Position numbers and translations under genes: made by a program. Positions 1 through 8,249 of a stretch of DNA of 40,065 nt are shown here, piece after piece; within the stretch, counting starts at the first letter, position 1, and each line of letters begins with the position of its first letter. Under the pieces are notes generated by a model that was given only the letters and a program-made list of their open reading frames with translations, had not been told where the DNA came from and did not search any database. Origin of the DNA: Candidatus Obscuribacterales bacterium (lineage in GTDB: Bacteria > Cyanobacteriota > Vampirovibrionia > Obscuribacterales > Obscuribacteraceae); contig JAIETE010000153.1 in the NCBI GenBank assembly GCA_019745505.1, positions 1-40,065 on the forward strand, read 5' to 3'.

Positions 1-75
1 GCTGAATGTCTGAAGGGGAGCGCTTGAAGGCTGTTCCTGGTTGCTTGAATTAGCGTCTTCGTTTTCATTTGTCAT
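1..75 (-). CDS. Possible start of a leftward gene, cut by window edge
   Basis: On the minus strand an ATG at 75 opens a frame that stays open to base 1 (25 codons). The peptide begins MTNENEDANSSNQEQ and is polar and acidic. AAGGAAG lies a little far upstream to be an ideal ribosome binding site. A second ATG at 68 in another frame (MKTKTLIQ...) is also open to the edge, so the frame is not certain. No function can be given from so short a piece. It lies 53 bases downstream of the thioredoxin-like remnant's stop. Confidence 0.35.
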   Translation of the reverse strand, partial: MTNENEDANSSNQEQPSSAPLQTFS

Positions 76-128
76 TTGGAATCTGCTACTTCCTTTTTGG
101 AGAGCTTTCAATTTGCCAAGCCACTTAA

Positions 129-338
129 CTAACGACTCAATAGTGCTCGATTTAGGAATTGTGTCGTGTGCTGGAGGCTTGTAAAACCATCTTGTATCAC
201 CGGCGTTTTTCCATTACTCAAGACGACCAGTGCCGGTAATTCTTTGATCTTGTATTTGGCTTTTATTTCCAGCAGTTTGGGATCGTAGTTAGGATTATAT
301 CTGGGGATTTGAATTGGAAATTTGTTTTTGCTGGAACG
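129..338 (-). pseudogene. Thioredoxin-fold C-terminal remnant without start
   Basis: The minus strand is open from an in-frame TAG (339-341) to a TAG at 129-131, about 69 codons, with no ATG, GTG or TTG near its beginning. The peptide contains YKIKELPALVVLSNGK followed by a polar segment and a terminal helix. This matches the second half of the thioredoxin fold: the helix before the cis-proline, the cis-Pro of 'LPALVV', and the beta-hairpin with 'NGK'. The half that would carry the CxxC active site is absent. I read it as a decayed thioredoxin-like gene. Its first 30 bases lie antisense to the start of the cysteine-rich gene at 309. A CTG start or a sequencing frameshift could rescue it, but no CxxC is visible upstream in the other minus frames. 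Confidence 0.5.
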
Positions 339-542
339 CTACATTTAATGATTCCGTTGGTCCCGCGATATGGGCTCGCCCCCTGTAATGCGTGCCGGAA
401 TTGTCATGCGTGCAAGCATTGCCACGAATTGGGTGGAACATGCGGCATTTGCAAGAAGGAGAAGAATGCACACTCCAGAAATTCGAGATGGTCTAAAAAA
501 GTTCATTCCCTAGCTGCAAATCGCTTGCGGATTAACCGTTGA
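309..542 (+). CDS. Small cysteine-rich protein, paralogue of the one at 5206
   Basis: A 77-residue protein whose core (roughly residues 21-49) has seven cysteines spaced C-x2-C-x2-C-x2-C-x2-C-x6-C-x2-C, with HACKHC and GGTCGICK. The N-terminus is hydrophobic and could be a signal peptide. The tail is basic (Arg/Lys/Ser). The start used is TTG at 309, with GGGGA just upstream at tight spacing; ATG at 348 would remove the hydrophobic leader. The same cysteine spacing and the words YGL-PC-AC and CKHC recur in the gene at 5206, which argues strongly that this frame is translated. Dense CxxC repeats are typical of metal or Fe-S ligands, but I do not recognise a named family. It overlaps the stop of the leftward 850-aa gene by a few bases. 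Confidence 0.7.
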   Translation: MNWKFVFAGTLHLMIPLVPRYGLAPCNACRNCHACKHCHELGGTCGICKKEKNAHSRNSRWSKKVHSLAANRLRINR

Positions 543-3084
543 GGTTAGCTGCTGCTGTTGCTGCCGTGGCCGCTGTCCTCGCCTGCAGAACCGACTCGTA
601 ATGTTTTTGAACTTCCTCTGAGCTCGAAAGCCCAAGCCTTTCCTTTGGCGTTAGTCCAACGAATGTGCTGTACCGCCATGTCGTCCACTCGGGCATATCG
701 GCCCCACGCAGAATGGAGCGGGCGGTAGACTCGGCCCTGAAGCGGAATTTTGCGCCCGGGTAATGCTGCACGTCGCCATCGTTGTTCAAGGCTTTTCGAC
801 GTGAAATGGCATTACCATCTTCGTTGTGTCGATGCGTGCGGTAGATCAGTTTGGGCAGTATTTCTAACTCGCTGACCTTTTGCGAGTGGAGGTTTGACTT
901 CAGAAGTCGGGGATAGGGTGAATGAGTCGCTGACATAAGGTATCCACTAACTGAAGGATCGAATTTTTCAATTGCTTTAATGATCGTCCCAGTGTAACCG
1001 CTATCGATAACTGCTGCCCCTGGTGGAATTTCTCTCAACCATTGTTTATTGGTGTTTTCGTCGTCTAGTTGCAGTCGGCTGAATAGAAAGTACATGGCAT
1101 TCCGTCCGCGTTCTCTCAATATAGGCACCAAGGGCCAGGCGTCTCTTCCAAGCAATACGACTGGCTGCTCTGGTGGAATTTCTCTGATGATGCTGTCGGC
1201 TGCTTGCACGAATGTGTCGGCTGGTTTTCTAGAGTCTTTCTCCGTGTGACGACGGTTGGGTCCGTAGACAGCAGTATTGGATTGAGCGGCCTGTTCTCTC
1301 AATTTTGATATTGCCTCTCCGTCAATCGGCCTTTCATTGATGACGTGGTCGTTGATAAGGACATAGAAGGCGTGCCCGTGTTTGTAGTTTTTCAGTTCTC
1401 CGACTACTTCCTGCAGTCTGATTCGACCTTCCCAGTATGCTCTCGCCAGCTTCAATGCTACCTCTGGTGGAAAGAGCGAAAGTTTCAGGACATCTTTAAA
1501 TTGAGGGACTGTAAGATTTTCCTTGAGAAGTTGTCGGACATAGTCTCTGTTTGACTCACGCTCTTCCGCGAATGTCGCTATCTGTATTAGCGATAGCCCC
1601 TGGTCTGCCATTTTTTGCAGTTGCGCCGTTTCTTCCTCAGTAAAGTTGCGGAGCTGGAAATGTTTATCTGCAATAATGTCCGGGTCTATATCTCGAAGAC
1701 GCGCAATATGATTGAGTTTTGTCTGCAGATAAAGTGCCGCTCTTTTGTCATGAGTTGCTAAGCTGGCAATTGAGTCGAGCATTGATTTCGAAGGGGAAAG
1801 TGACATCAGGTTTTGGACTTGATGCTCATTAAGTTGCGCTCTTTCTACCGTTTTCATTAGCGAGTGGAATCTGTTTGCTCCGGCCTCACCTTCTGAAAGC
1901 CAGTTTTTGGCAATGGCGAGATCTATTATTGCGGGTGAGCTTTGAGGGAGTTTTACCGCCCCGTCCAGTATCCTTTTGAAAGATGCATAGTCGAGATTCA
2001 GTGACTTTAGCCGGGCGAGAGTCTTTGGGTGCGTCTCGAACAGCATCTCAACTTGTGCTTCAATTTCAATTTTAAATCCGTTGAGATCCTCATTCTTCAG
2101 CTTTTGTTTGGCTAGAGCGTTAACCTTGTCGACAAAGATCTTATTTAGTTGTCCATCTGCCACGGATTCATTTCTTTGCAGTATGTTGTGAAGGTTCTGG
2201 AAAAAGTTTGCTGCTGAGTCAAATTTTGCAAATGTGTGTAATGCAGATTCATTGATTCCATCTTCTTTCACTAGATTGTCGTATGCGTATGTCAGGCATA
2301 TCTGAGCCAGCTCCTTCATTGGCCGGTTCTTGTCTGTTTCGCTGATTTTGCGCCACTTTGCGGTAAGCAGCACTTGACACTCCGTTGATAGGGCTTTGAA
2401 TTCTTCCGGACTCCTCAAGATCGCTTTCCTGAGGTCGTCGTTGTAAAGTATTTCGCCTTTGATATCGACGTCGATGTCTTTTACAGATTTCAGTATTCGA
2501 GCTATTTTGACCGCCTCGTCCACCGCGATCCGTTCGAGAGTCGTCCAATTCCAATCTGTTTCTACCCCTAAATCTATGATGTCGGATAGATCTGAGGGCG
2601 GCAATCGCTTGAACTTCGCTGGCATAGTCATCCAAGCTTCAATAGATTGCTCGTTCGGTTCATCGATGCTGGCTAGATATTTCCGCAGGTCCGGGGTTTC
2701 GTAAATTGTTTGTGCTTCAATCGAAAATTTATCGCTGGCCGAAATGAATTCAAAAATTTCGCTCTCGCTTAGTGTTTTCCATTGCTCCGGCTTTAGAAGG
2801 TGCCATGACCTCATCAGTTTTTCCAGGGAAGGAGGAGTCATCTCCTTTTGTTCGAGAGTAAGATGCGGCCAGATCACGGCTACTCCACGCTGAGCAATTT
2901 CGTCCTCGGGATACATCGCTTTGAAGTCGGGAGTTTTATCTTGAATGTCAATTCGCTCGCCTGCTTTGAGCCCGTGCTTATCAAAGTAGTGCTCCAGGGC
3001 TCTTTGCTTATCGTCGAAGTGATTTCCTTTTATTTGTCTAGTTTCGAGCAATACATAGCGTGCTCCCGGGTCAGACTGGAGCAT
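532..3084 (-). CDS. Large protein with C-terminal phosphoribosyltransferase-like motif
   Basis: About 850 residues, mostly helical and without signal peptide or membrane segment, so probably cytoplasmic. Near residues 641-700 it has PVVLLGRDAWPL, then LFSR, then AAVIDSGYTGTIIKAI. The hhhDSGxTGT element resembles the PRPP-binding loop of type I phosphoribosyltransferases. In a related reading, 'GRDaw...SR' resembles nucleotide or HAD-like enzymes that modify surface molecules. I cannot assign a substrate. The C-terminus is an Ala/Thr-rich tail. The frame extends upstream to 3237, but that would overlap the preceding gene by 130 bases. That gene's C-terminus is validated by an internal repeat, so ATG 3084, 23 bases after its stop, is the more likely start. 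The two genes probably form one leftward operon. Confidence 0.72.
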   Translation of the reverse strand: MLQSDPGARYVLLETRQIKGNHFDDKQRALEHYFDKHGLKAGERIDIQDKTPDFKAMYPEDEIAQRGVAVIWPHLTLEQKEMTPPSLEKLMRSWHLLKPEQWKTLSESEIFEFISASDKFSIEAQTIYETPDLRKYLASIDEPNEQSIEAWMTMPAKFKRLPPSDLSDIIDLGVETDWNWTTLERIAVDEAVKIARILKSVKDIDVDIKGEILYNDDLRKAILRSPEEFKALSTECQVLLTAKWRKISETDKNRPMKELAQICLTYAYDNLVKEDGINESALHTFAKFDSAANFFQNLHNILQRNESVADGQLNKIFVDKVNALAKQKLKNEDLNGFKIEIEAQVEMLFETHPKTLARLKSLNLDYASFKRILDGAVKLPQSSPAIIDLAIAKNWLSEGEAGANRFHSLMKTVERAQLNEHQVQNLMSLSPSKSMLDSIASLATHDKRAALYLQTKLNHIARLRDIDPDIIADKHFQLRNFTEEETAQLQKMADQGLSLIQIATFAEERESNRDYVRQLLKENLTVPQFKDVLKLSLFPPEVALKLARAYWEGRIRLQEVVGELKNYKHGHAFYVLINDHVINERPIDGEAISKLREQAAQSNTAVYGPNRRHTEKDSRKPADTFVQAADSIIREIPPEQPVVLLGRDAWPLVPILRERGRNAMYFLFSRLQLDDENTNKQWLREIPPGAAVIDSGYTGTIIKAIEKFDPSVSGYLMSATHSPYPRLLKSNLHSQKVSELEILPKLIYRTHRHNEDGNAISRRKALNNDGDVQHYPGAKFRFRAESTARSILRGADMPEWTTWRYSTFVGLTPKERLGLSSSEEVQKHYESVLQARTAATAATAAANLNG

Positions 3085-3107
3085 TTCTATAGCGGCTTTT
3101 TGGTTCT

Positions 3108-4091
3108 CTAAAGGTAGAGAGCAATTTCGGAAACCAAGAATTCCTTCTTTTCCTCTCCATCTGAGTAAATGACCTTCGAGTGATCGGTGGACAAGCTCTT
3201 CAGCGCTGCCTCTCCGGAGGGTGGAAAATATTTCCACATAATTGCAGCGATATAGAGCTTGCCTGCTGGAGTTGCTCTAGGAAATGAATCTTCCAGATTG
3301 CTGAGCGGGATGTTGTTTGAAAATTCAAGAGGCAAGACCTCTTTCCTGTCAAGTCTCGACCATGCGACATTTTTGATTTTCTTCGCCGAACAGATTTCCT
3401 GTAACCGCTCAATTGCGAGCCTTCGATCTACGAAAACGTACAGGTCATTTGCGTGGAAGAAGCGCCTCGTTGCTACCAATCTTGCAAATCCTTCACCTGC
3501 AAGCTGTTTCGCAATATCGGAGACTTTCATGTTTTCTGGGCAGCAGCCATCGACATACGTCACTTCGGTTTTTTCGTTCTTCATCCCTTCAAGCAGTTGA
3601 TCGGCCCGTTTGGGGTCAAACTTTTTCATCAGAGCGACTAGATAGAGTCTGCCTGCAGGAGTTGAGTTGACCAAATGGCTCTCTATCGCGTCTCCTCGCA
3701 TTTCTCTTGCATTTGTGACGAGCTGGAGGAATAGTGTGAACTCCGTGTGCCGCCCGCTCGGGTAAGTAACCGTCAAACCTCTTATGCCGTCGGAAAAGTA
3801 CTCCACTTTCTCAAACAAACCAAGTGCGGACTCTCCGGTAGGATCCAGCTGAAATGCTTTTGCGAACTCATTGTCTGCCTCTTGCATTCCATTGCGGCTG
3901 TCATAGTAGGCTGTTTCAAAATGAGCACATGCTTGTTCCTTTGACAAGCCATCAAAACATTCGCCACTAATGGACTGAACTGCACTGGCAGCTAGTGCTA
4001 GCAGCGATGCCACAAATTTCCGATGGCTAGATGAGAGCGGCATGAGCAGCATTTGAACCTTCAGAACCATTGTTTGAGGCAGCTTTGCCAT
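3108..4091 (-). CDS. Secreted protein with a duplicated ~55-residue domain
   Basis: 327 residues from the first possible start. Met14 (ATG at 4052, preceded by AAGG) gives a more typical signal peptide: a short basic part, then FVASLLALAASAVQS, so export is likely. The protein contains an internal duplication. Residues about 144-198 (STPAGRLYLVALMKKFDP...) and 274-327 (ATPAGKLYIAAIMWKYFPP...) share TPAG-LY, a following helix, a V-Y-DG turn and a final SDIA/SEIA helix. The second copy runs to the stop codon, which confirms the reading frame to the end. I do not recognise the family. It lies directly upstream of the 850-aa gene and shares its strand, so it is probably co-transcribed with it. 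Confidence 0.75.
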   Translation of the reverse strand: MAKLPQTMVLKVQMLLMPLSSSHRKFVASLLALAASAVQSISGECFDGLSKEQACAHFETAYYDSRNGMQEADNEFAKAFQLDPTGESALGLFEKVEYFSDGIRGLTVTYPSGRHTEFTLFLQLVTNAREMRGDAIESHLVNSTPAGRLYLVALMKKFDPKRADQLLEGMKNEKTEVTYVDGCCPENMKVSDIAKQLAGEGFARLVATRRFFHANDLYVFVDRRLAIERLQEICSAKKIKNVAWSRLDRKEVLPLEFSNNIPLSNLEDSFPRATPAGKLYIAAIMWKYFPPSGEAALKSLSTDHSKVIYSDGEEKKEFLVSEIALYL

Positions 4092-4322
4092 TCATGTCAC
4101 AGCCTAGCGACAAGTTTGCAACGGCCCGGCAACGACGTACAGCTATTGTAATTGCAAGAGGACGGTTGGTGGAACAAGGCAAGCTAACATGCCACTTTCC
4201 AGAGGTTTTGAACACTCAACAGTAAGAGGATTCTGTGAAATCTCTTATTTGTGGCGGCATTTCATTCCACGAATCTTCCACAAATTTTGAATAGACTCGG
4301 CGCTGAAATCGGAGGTTTACTC

Positions 4323-5012
4323 GTGAAATACAGCTTCTTCATACTGATTGCGGCTTTGTTGACAATAGTTTCGTCGGCACCGGTTCACGCAGTTGATTAC
4401 GAATTTGAGGGCTCCTCCTCCGATACATTGGCATCCGATAAGAAAGGCGCTGCGGCACCTACAAATGTAGGTCACCCTGGAAGTTGGATTGTTTCCAAGG
4501 CCTATAGTGTTATCACTGCGCCGATAAAGGTAACGTCAAAGGCAACCCGGGTGGTTGTCAAGGAATTGGCGACGCCAGGTGCCTGTGATAGTACGCATTC
4601 GGCAGCGTATAGAGATTCATGGGATGAGGCGGCGGATGGCTACCAAACCTGTGCGCCTGATGCACAGCAATCCCATAGTGTGGCAATGGGAGATTCTTCC
4701 TATTTCGCTGGTGCTCCTGCCCTAGCAGCACCTATGGGTCCGCCAACTTCACCATACGTTTTTCCGGGCAGATACACCGCACCACAAGTCCGAACATTTA
4801 GACCCTATTCCCCGATCCAAGAATCTGGATATGGATATGGCTGGACAAATCCTCACGTCGTCCATGTTAACGGCTACTTCAGAAGTAATGGCACGTATGT
4901 GAGCCCTCACTGGAGAACCGCTGCTAATCACACGATGAGAGATAACTTCAGCACCAGAGGCAACGTCAATCCATTTACAGGTAGGCGAGGAACTGTGCGT
5001 GCGAGATATTGA
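4323..5012 (+). CDS. Secreted protein with C-terminal 'GNVNPFTG' motif
   Basis: The start is GTG 4323: GGAGG at 4311-4315 lies seven bases upstream, and the resulting N-terminus (MKYSFFILIAALLTIVSSAPVHA) is a textbook signal peptide with an A-x-A cleavage site. An earlier GTG at 4251 adds 24 residues with no such leader. The mature part (~206 residues) is Ser/Ala/Pro/Tyr-rich. The C-terminal 45 residues carry VNGYFRSNGTYVSPHWRT, then DNFSTRGNVNPFTGRRG. This motif (GYxRxNGTYVxPHxRT ... STxGNxNPxTG) recurs at the ends of many exported bacterial proteins of unknown role. The protein acts outside the cytoplasm; no enzymatic residues are evident. It is the first gene of a rightward cluster running to 9068, about 190 bases before the cysteine-rich gene. 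Confidence 0.82.
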   Translation: MKYSFFILIAALLTIVSSAPVHAVDYEFEGSSSDTLASDKKGAAAPTNVGHPGSWIVSKAYSVITAPIKVTSKATRVVVKELATPGACDSTHSAAYRDSWDEAADGYQTCAPDAQQSHSVAMGDSSYFAGAPALAAPMGPPTSPYVFPGRYTAPQVRTFRPYSPIQESGYGYGWTNPHVVHVNGYFRSNGTYVSPHWRTAANHTMRDNFSTRGNVNPFTGRRGTVRARY

Positions 5013-5205
5013 GGGTAAGTCCGGAGTCAACAAGCTACCGGTGGATAGGGTTTGCTCAGCAGGGTAGCAAATCGGTAAATCTTCCGCTGGCAAGTAGTAT
5101 TTGGCGAATAGATTCGCATTTAATGTAGAGTTTTTTGGGTGAATTGCTTATGAATCTGTGGCACATAGAAAGTTGGGGTCCGAATATGGCAATTGCATTT
5201 AGGGG

Positions 5206-5478
5206 ATGGGTTTGAAAATCTCGTTTCAAGTCTTCTTGTGCACTGTTTGGTTGTTTGTCTGTCCTCAAGTTGAGGCTAGTAAGTGTTACGGTCTTGACCC
5301 GTGTTCAGCATGCCGAACATGCAGCGCGTGCAAGCATTGCGCGGTAATGGGAGGCACTTGTGGTGTATGCAAGGTATCGCATAGTCACGCCAAATTGAAA
5401 CGATTCAGATTCGCAACCAATACCTTGAAAAAGGGAAGGATGGTTACCCGTTTCAGAGCCAATGGTCGGATTTCGTAG
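5206..5478 (+). CDS. Secreted small cysteine-rich protein (paralogue of 309)
   Basis: 90 residues from ATG 5206. TTG at 5212 is a good alternative because AGGGG (5201-5205) lies six bases before it, and the paralogue also starts with TTG. Residues ~3-25 are hydrophobic and end VEA-S, a likely signal peptide. The core has the same seven-cysteine spacing as the gene at 309 (CSACRTCSACKHC, then GGTCGVCK), plus one extra Cys five residues before. The tail is basic with an H-S-H segment. The conserved cysteines suggest metal or cluster binding outside the cytoplasm, but disulfides are equally possible. No named family is recognised. The stop overlaps the next start by 17 bases, so it probably belongs to the operon running to 9068. 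Confidence 0.75.
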   Translation: MGLKISFQVFLCTVWLFVCPQVEASKCYGLDPCSACRTCSACKHCAVMGGTCGVCKVSHSHAKLKRFRFATNTLKKGRMVTRFRANGRIS

Positions 5479-6379
5479 GAGTAACAGTAAATTGCTTCCT
5501 GACTCTCGGAAATGCTCTCTCTCGAAGATTGTATTCATTGCTGCTGCTTTGTTCATCACGATACACTTCTCTCCAAGCTGTTTCTCGCTTGCCAGGCAAG
5601 TTCCTTTGTCGTTGAATGTCATCGATCCCGATAGATCTCTAGACGAGCTTTTGAAGCCTTATGTGATAGGGCTTCGGAAGCGGATTGAAAGACGCTGGAT
5701 CCCGAACGTCCTCAGTCCAGCGAGAATCGTCAAGGTCTATTTCATGATCTTGCAAGATGGCTCCATTCCAAAGACTGAAGTCACCCTATCTTCGGGCGAC
5801 GCTGCATTTGATGCTTCGGCTGTGAAGGCTATCGAAGAAAGTGGACCACTTCCACAAGTACCTGTGGAAGTGTTGAACATCGAAGCTACATTCGACAATC
5901 GTTACTTCGATCAGGAGATTCTTCAAGCAAATATTCAAAGAAGGCAGCTGCGACTTGCGCGTTCATCTACTGTGCAGCCGGAACAACAATTCCAACAGCC
6001 GGCTCCATATTATTCAGCTCCAACAAACCAATTCAATCAACCACCAATTACCTATCGACAGCCAGCGATGTATGAAGGTGGTGCGCCCAAATCGAGCGAT
6101 TGGACTCCAGAGCAGGGGAGCCAGTACGGCGCTGACACACAAAGCAATGCGGAAGTGCCCAGTGGCCAAACTGAAAACACGCACGAAAATGGTTATTGCC
6201 CACCTGCCGACTCGTCTATTCAGTTTGATCATCCTATCAACAGTAGTCAGTTTAGGCGCCTCTCGTCCGATCAGAAGCTAGAATACAAACAATGGTTGAC
6301 TAGCATTTGGTTGAAATCACCAATGCCGGATGGATTTCGGTCAAAAGCAAGCCTCGGGAAAGTGACGCGGAAAAAATGA
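5462..6379 (+). CDS. TonB-C-type domain protein with long Gln/Pro-rich tail
   Basis: 305 residues. A signal anchor lies at about 20-38 (SKIVFIAAALFITIHF), followed by a TonB C-terminal-type domain at about 66-146 (YVIGLRKRIERRWIP, KVYFMILQDGSIPKTEV, SSGDAAFDASAVKAIEESGPLPQVP). This is the family's usual order: helix, W-P, strand, DGxI, SG...D-AA--AI. In classical TonB the domain ends the protein and a Pro-rich linker precedes it. Here the domain follows the anchor directly, and about 155 residues of Gln/Asn/Pro/Tyr-rich sequence come after it. No ExbB/ExbD or TonB-dependent receptor is present nearby, so energy transduction is not supported; a structural periplasmic role is as likely. It overlaps the previous gene and is ATGA-coupled to the next. 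Confidence 0.82.
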   Translation: MVGFRRSNSKLLPDSRKCSLSKIVFIAAALFITIHFSPSCFSLARQVPLSLNVIDPDRSLDELLKPYVIGLRKRIERRWIPNVLSPARIVKVYFMILQDGSIPKTEVTLSSGDAAFDASAVKAIEESGPLPQVPVEVLNIEATFDNRYFDQEILQANIQRRQLRLARSSTVQPEQQFQQPAPYYSAPTNQFNQPPITYRQPAMYEGGAPKSSDWTPEQGSQYGADTQSNAEVPSGQTENTHENGYCPPADSSIQFDHPINSSQFRRLSSDQKLEYKQWLTSIWLKSPMPDGFRSKASLGKVTRKK

Positions 6380-7221
6380 TTGGGTGGAGAGATATTTTGA
6401 GCCGGACTGTATACGCAAACAACTTTGCTAATAACATTGTGCTGATTGGGTTATGCGTAGCAGTATCCTCAGTATCTGCACAAACTTCGCCCCATGCTTT
6501 ATCTGCAGAGGTTACTCACAGCGCAACCTTGCCGCCCCTAAAAGGTGCGATAAAGATTGGGCAACCACTTCCAAACGATGGAAAAGACAGCGCGACGAAT
6601 GGAAGATGGTTTGAAATTCCAAGATGGCTAGGTGGAACCTGGCGTTCGATCCAGGTAGTTAGACTCTCCTCCTATGACGAGGAATCAGGAGAGACTGAAT
6701 CAAAGGCTACCGTTGTTCCAGCCAGAGAGAAAGAGACTTTAGGGTTTCAGTTGGATAGAAATAACAACGTTTGGACCTGTGCGAGCAACATTGAACCGAT
6801 CAGCTATTCAACAATCCTGAAACAAACGAACTCCGATGGTGCGGAAGAGGAGATTCCAGGCTTTGTGCAGATCTCTAGGGAAAATCAGTTCGTGGACTCG
6901 TCAACAGACAGAGTTACGCTAAAAAGCACAGATGTTGTGATTACTTTTCGTAAGGACAATAGGATAGTCCATAGACTTGATAGAAGAGAGCTACTCAGAA
7001 CATTTGTTCGATTGAATCCTACGCTCATTGCCGTTTACTCTGATGTTCAAACATATGACGTCTTTGGCTATCCGCAAACGAAGGAATTAACTACAGAGTT
7101 CAGACGGAGAGAACGAGATTTTAGAGTGCAGGATGACTTCAAAGGTATTAGCCTGCACTCTTCATTTTCGAAATTTCTAAAATCTTCAGGAAAACTTGGC
7201 TTGGTGCCTGATCAAGAATGA
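6376..7221 (+). CDS. Exported protein of unknown function, coupled to neighbours
   Basis: 281 residues from ATG 6376, which overlaps the previous stop as ATGA. An upstream extension to 6307 lies inside the previous gene and is unlikely. The N-terminus has a hydrophobic stretch (NNIVLIGLCVAVSSVSA-Q) consistent with a late signal peptide or anchor. The mature part begins with a linker and continues with a beta-rich region that starts 'RWFEIPRWLGGTWRSIQV'. Alternating hydrophobic strands and an absence of cysteine clusters suggest a beta-barrel or lipocalin-like fold, but this is only impression. I do not recognise the family. Tight coupling on both sides argues that it works with the TonB-C-type protein and the TPR protein. 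Confidence 0.75.
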   Translation: MIGWRDILSRTVYANNFANNIVLIGLCVAVSSVSAQTSPHALSAEVTHSATLPPLKGAIKIGQPLPNDGKDSATNGRWFEIPRWLGGTWRSIQVVRLSSYDEESGETESKATVVPAREKETLGFQLDRNNNVWTCASNIEPISYSTILKQTNSDGAEEEIPGFVQISRENQFVDSSTDRVTLKSTDVVITFRKDNRIVHRLDRRELLRTFVRLNPTLIAVYSDVQTYDVFGYPQTKELTTEFRRRERDFRVQDDFKGISLHSSFSKFLKSSGKLGLVPDQE

Positions 7222-8240
7222 AATCTACTTTTTGCTTTATATTCGTACTCATTGCTCTGGCATATTTCACGCTGTTTCTTTGCGTTGGAAAGTCTGTGGC
7301 GCAGGACTCGGTGGCCGAAGCCTACGCCGACCAGGGAAAGCGTTGCTTGGAACGTGGACAAGTATGGGAAGCGACGCGCCTATTCGAAAAGGCAATTGAA
7401 GAGCAGCAGAAGATTGAGAATAGAGATGAAAATGATGAACTATACATTGCTAGGTTGCATAATGACGTTGGAGAGTGTTACCGACGATTATTTAGTGATG
7501 CTGCACAAAGAGCAAAGATCGACGATCCCGTGCTGAAGAATTCTAACCCCGAGATATGGTTGGTGCGAGCAGAAAAGAGTCTGCAGGCATCACTCGTTAT
7601 CAAAGAGGCTCGATCACATGATCGCACCGATTTCTTGTACATTGCACGAGGACTGGAGAATCTGGCAAAGGTGTATTCCGAATTAAATCGGAACACTGAG
7701 GCAGAGGCGCTGTATCGAAAAGCATTGTTCATTAGGGAATCAAAAGAGGGCAAGGAAAGTTGCAGCAGCGCAAGCGACTACCTTTATCTAGGTGATGTAT
7801 TGTGCGATATGACTCAGTTCAAGGATTCAGAATCTAACTACGTGACTGCATTGCGAATTTACAAACGGTGCAATAAGCCCGACGATGCAGTATTGGGCGT
7901 TTGTCATCAACATTTGGCTGTTCTCTACTATAGGTGGCGTAGGTTATCTGGTGCCGGAAAACATTATGATGAGGCTGTGAGAATCTTCACGAAAAACCTT
8001 CCCGGTACTAGAAAGAATCTTGAAAGCCTGCGTAGTGATTTGAAGGATTTTCCCATCGAGTCTTACTCGCAGTCTTTCGAAGAATGGAGAGAATTCATTG
8101 AGAAGAACACAGCGAATCGAGTGACACAGATCGGTCTGCTTCGAAATCTGTTATCTGCATGCCGAAGACTTGGCCATGACGGTGATGTTTGGGCCGGTGA
8201 CATCTCCAAACAACTTCGAGACTTAGGTGCAACTCCATAA
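7218..8240 (+). CDS. Secreted or anchored TPR protein
   Basis: 340 residues starting with ATG 7218, which overlaps the previous stop (ATGA). Residues ~3-28 form a signal peptide or anchor (FCFIFVLIALAYFTLFLCVG...SVAQ). Tetratricopeptide-type helical pairs follow: AYADQGKRCLERGQVWEATRLFEKAIEEQ, then a long-spaced repeat ending ARGLENLAKVYSELNRNTEAEALYRKALFIRE, then SDYLYLGDVLCDMTQFKDSESNYVTALRIY and HQHLAVLYYRWRRLSGAGKHYDEAVRIF. The ~42-residue spacing and the E-A--LY--AL-I pattern are those of kinesin-light-chain-type TPRs. Such repeats bind partner proteins; the likely partners are the products of the coupled genes. No catalytic domain is visible. Confidence 0.85.
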   Translation: MKSTFCFIFVLIALAYFTLFLCVGKSVAQDSVAEAYADQGKRCLERGQVWEATRLFEKAIEEQQKIENRDENDELYIARLHNDVGECYRRLFSDAAQRAKIDDPVLKNSNPEIWLVRAEKSLQASLVIKEARSHDRTDFLYIARGLENLAKVYSELNRNTEAEALYRKALFIRESKEGKESCSSASDYLYLGDVLCDMTQFKDSESNYVTALRIYKRCNKPDDAVLGVCHQHLAVLYYRWRRLSGAGKHYDEAVRIFTKNLPGTRKNLESLRSDLKDFPIESYSQSFEEWREFIEKNTANRVTQIGLLRNLLSACRRLGHDGDVWAGDISKQLRDLGATP

Positions 8241-8249
8241 AGGATCATC

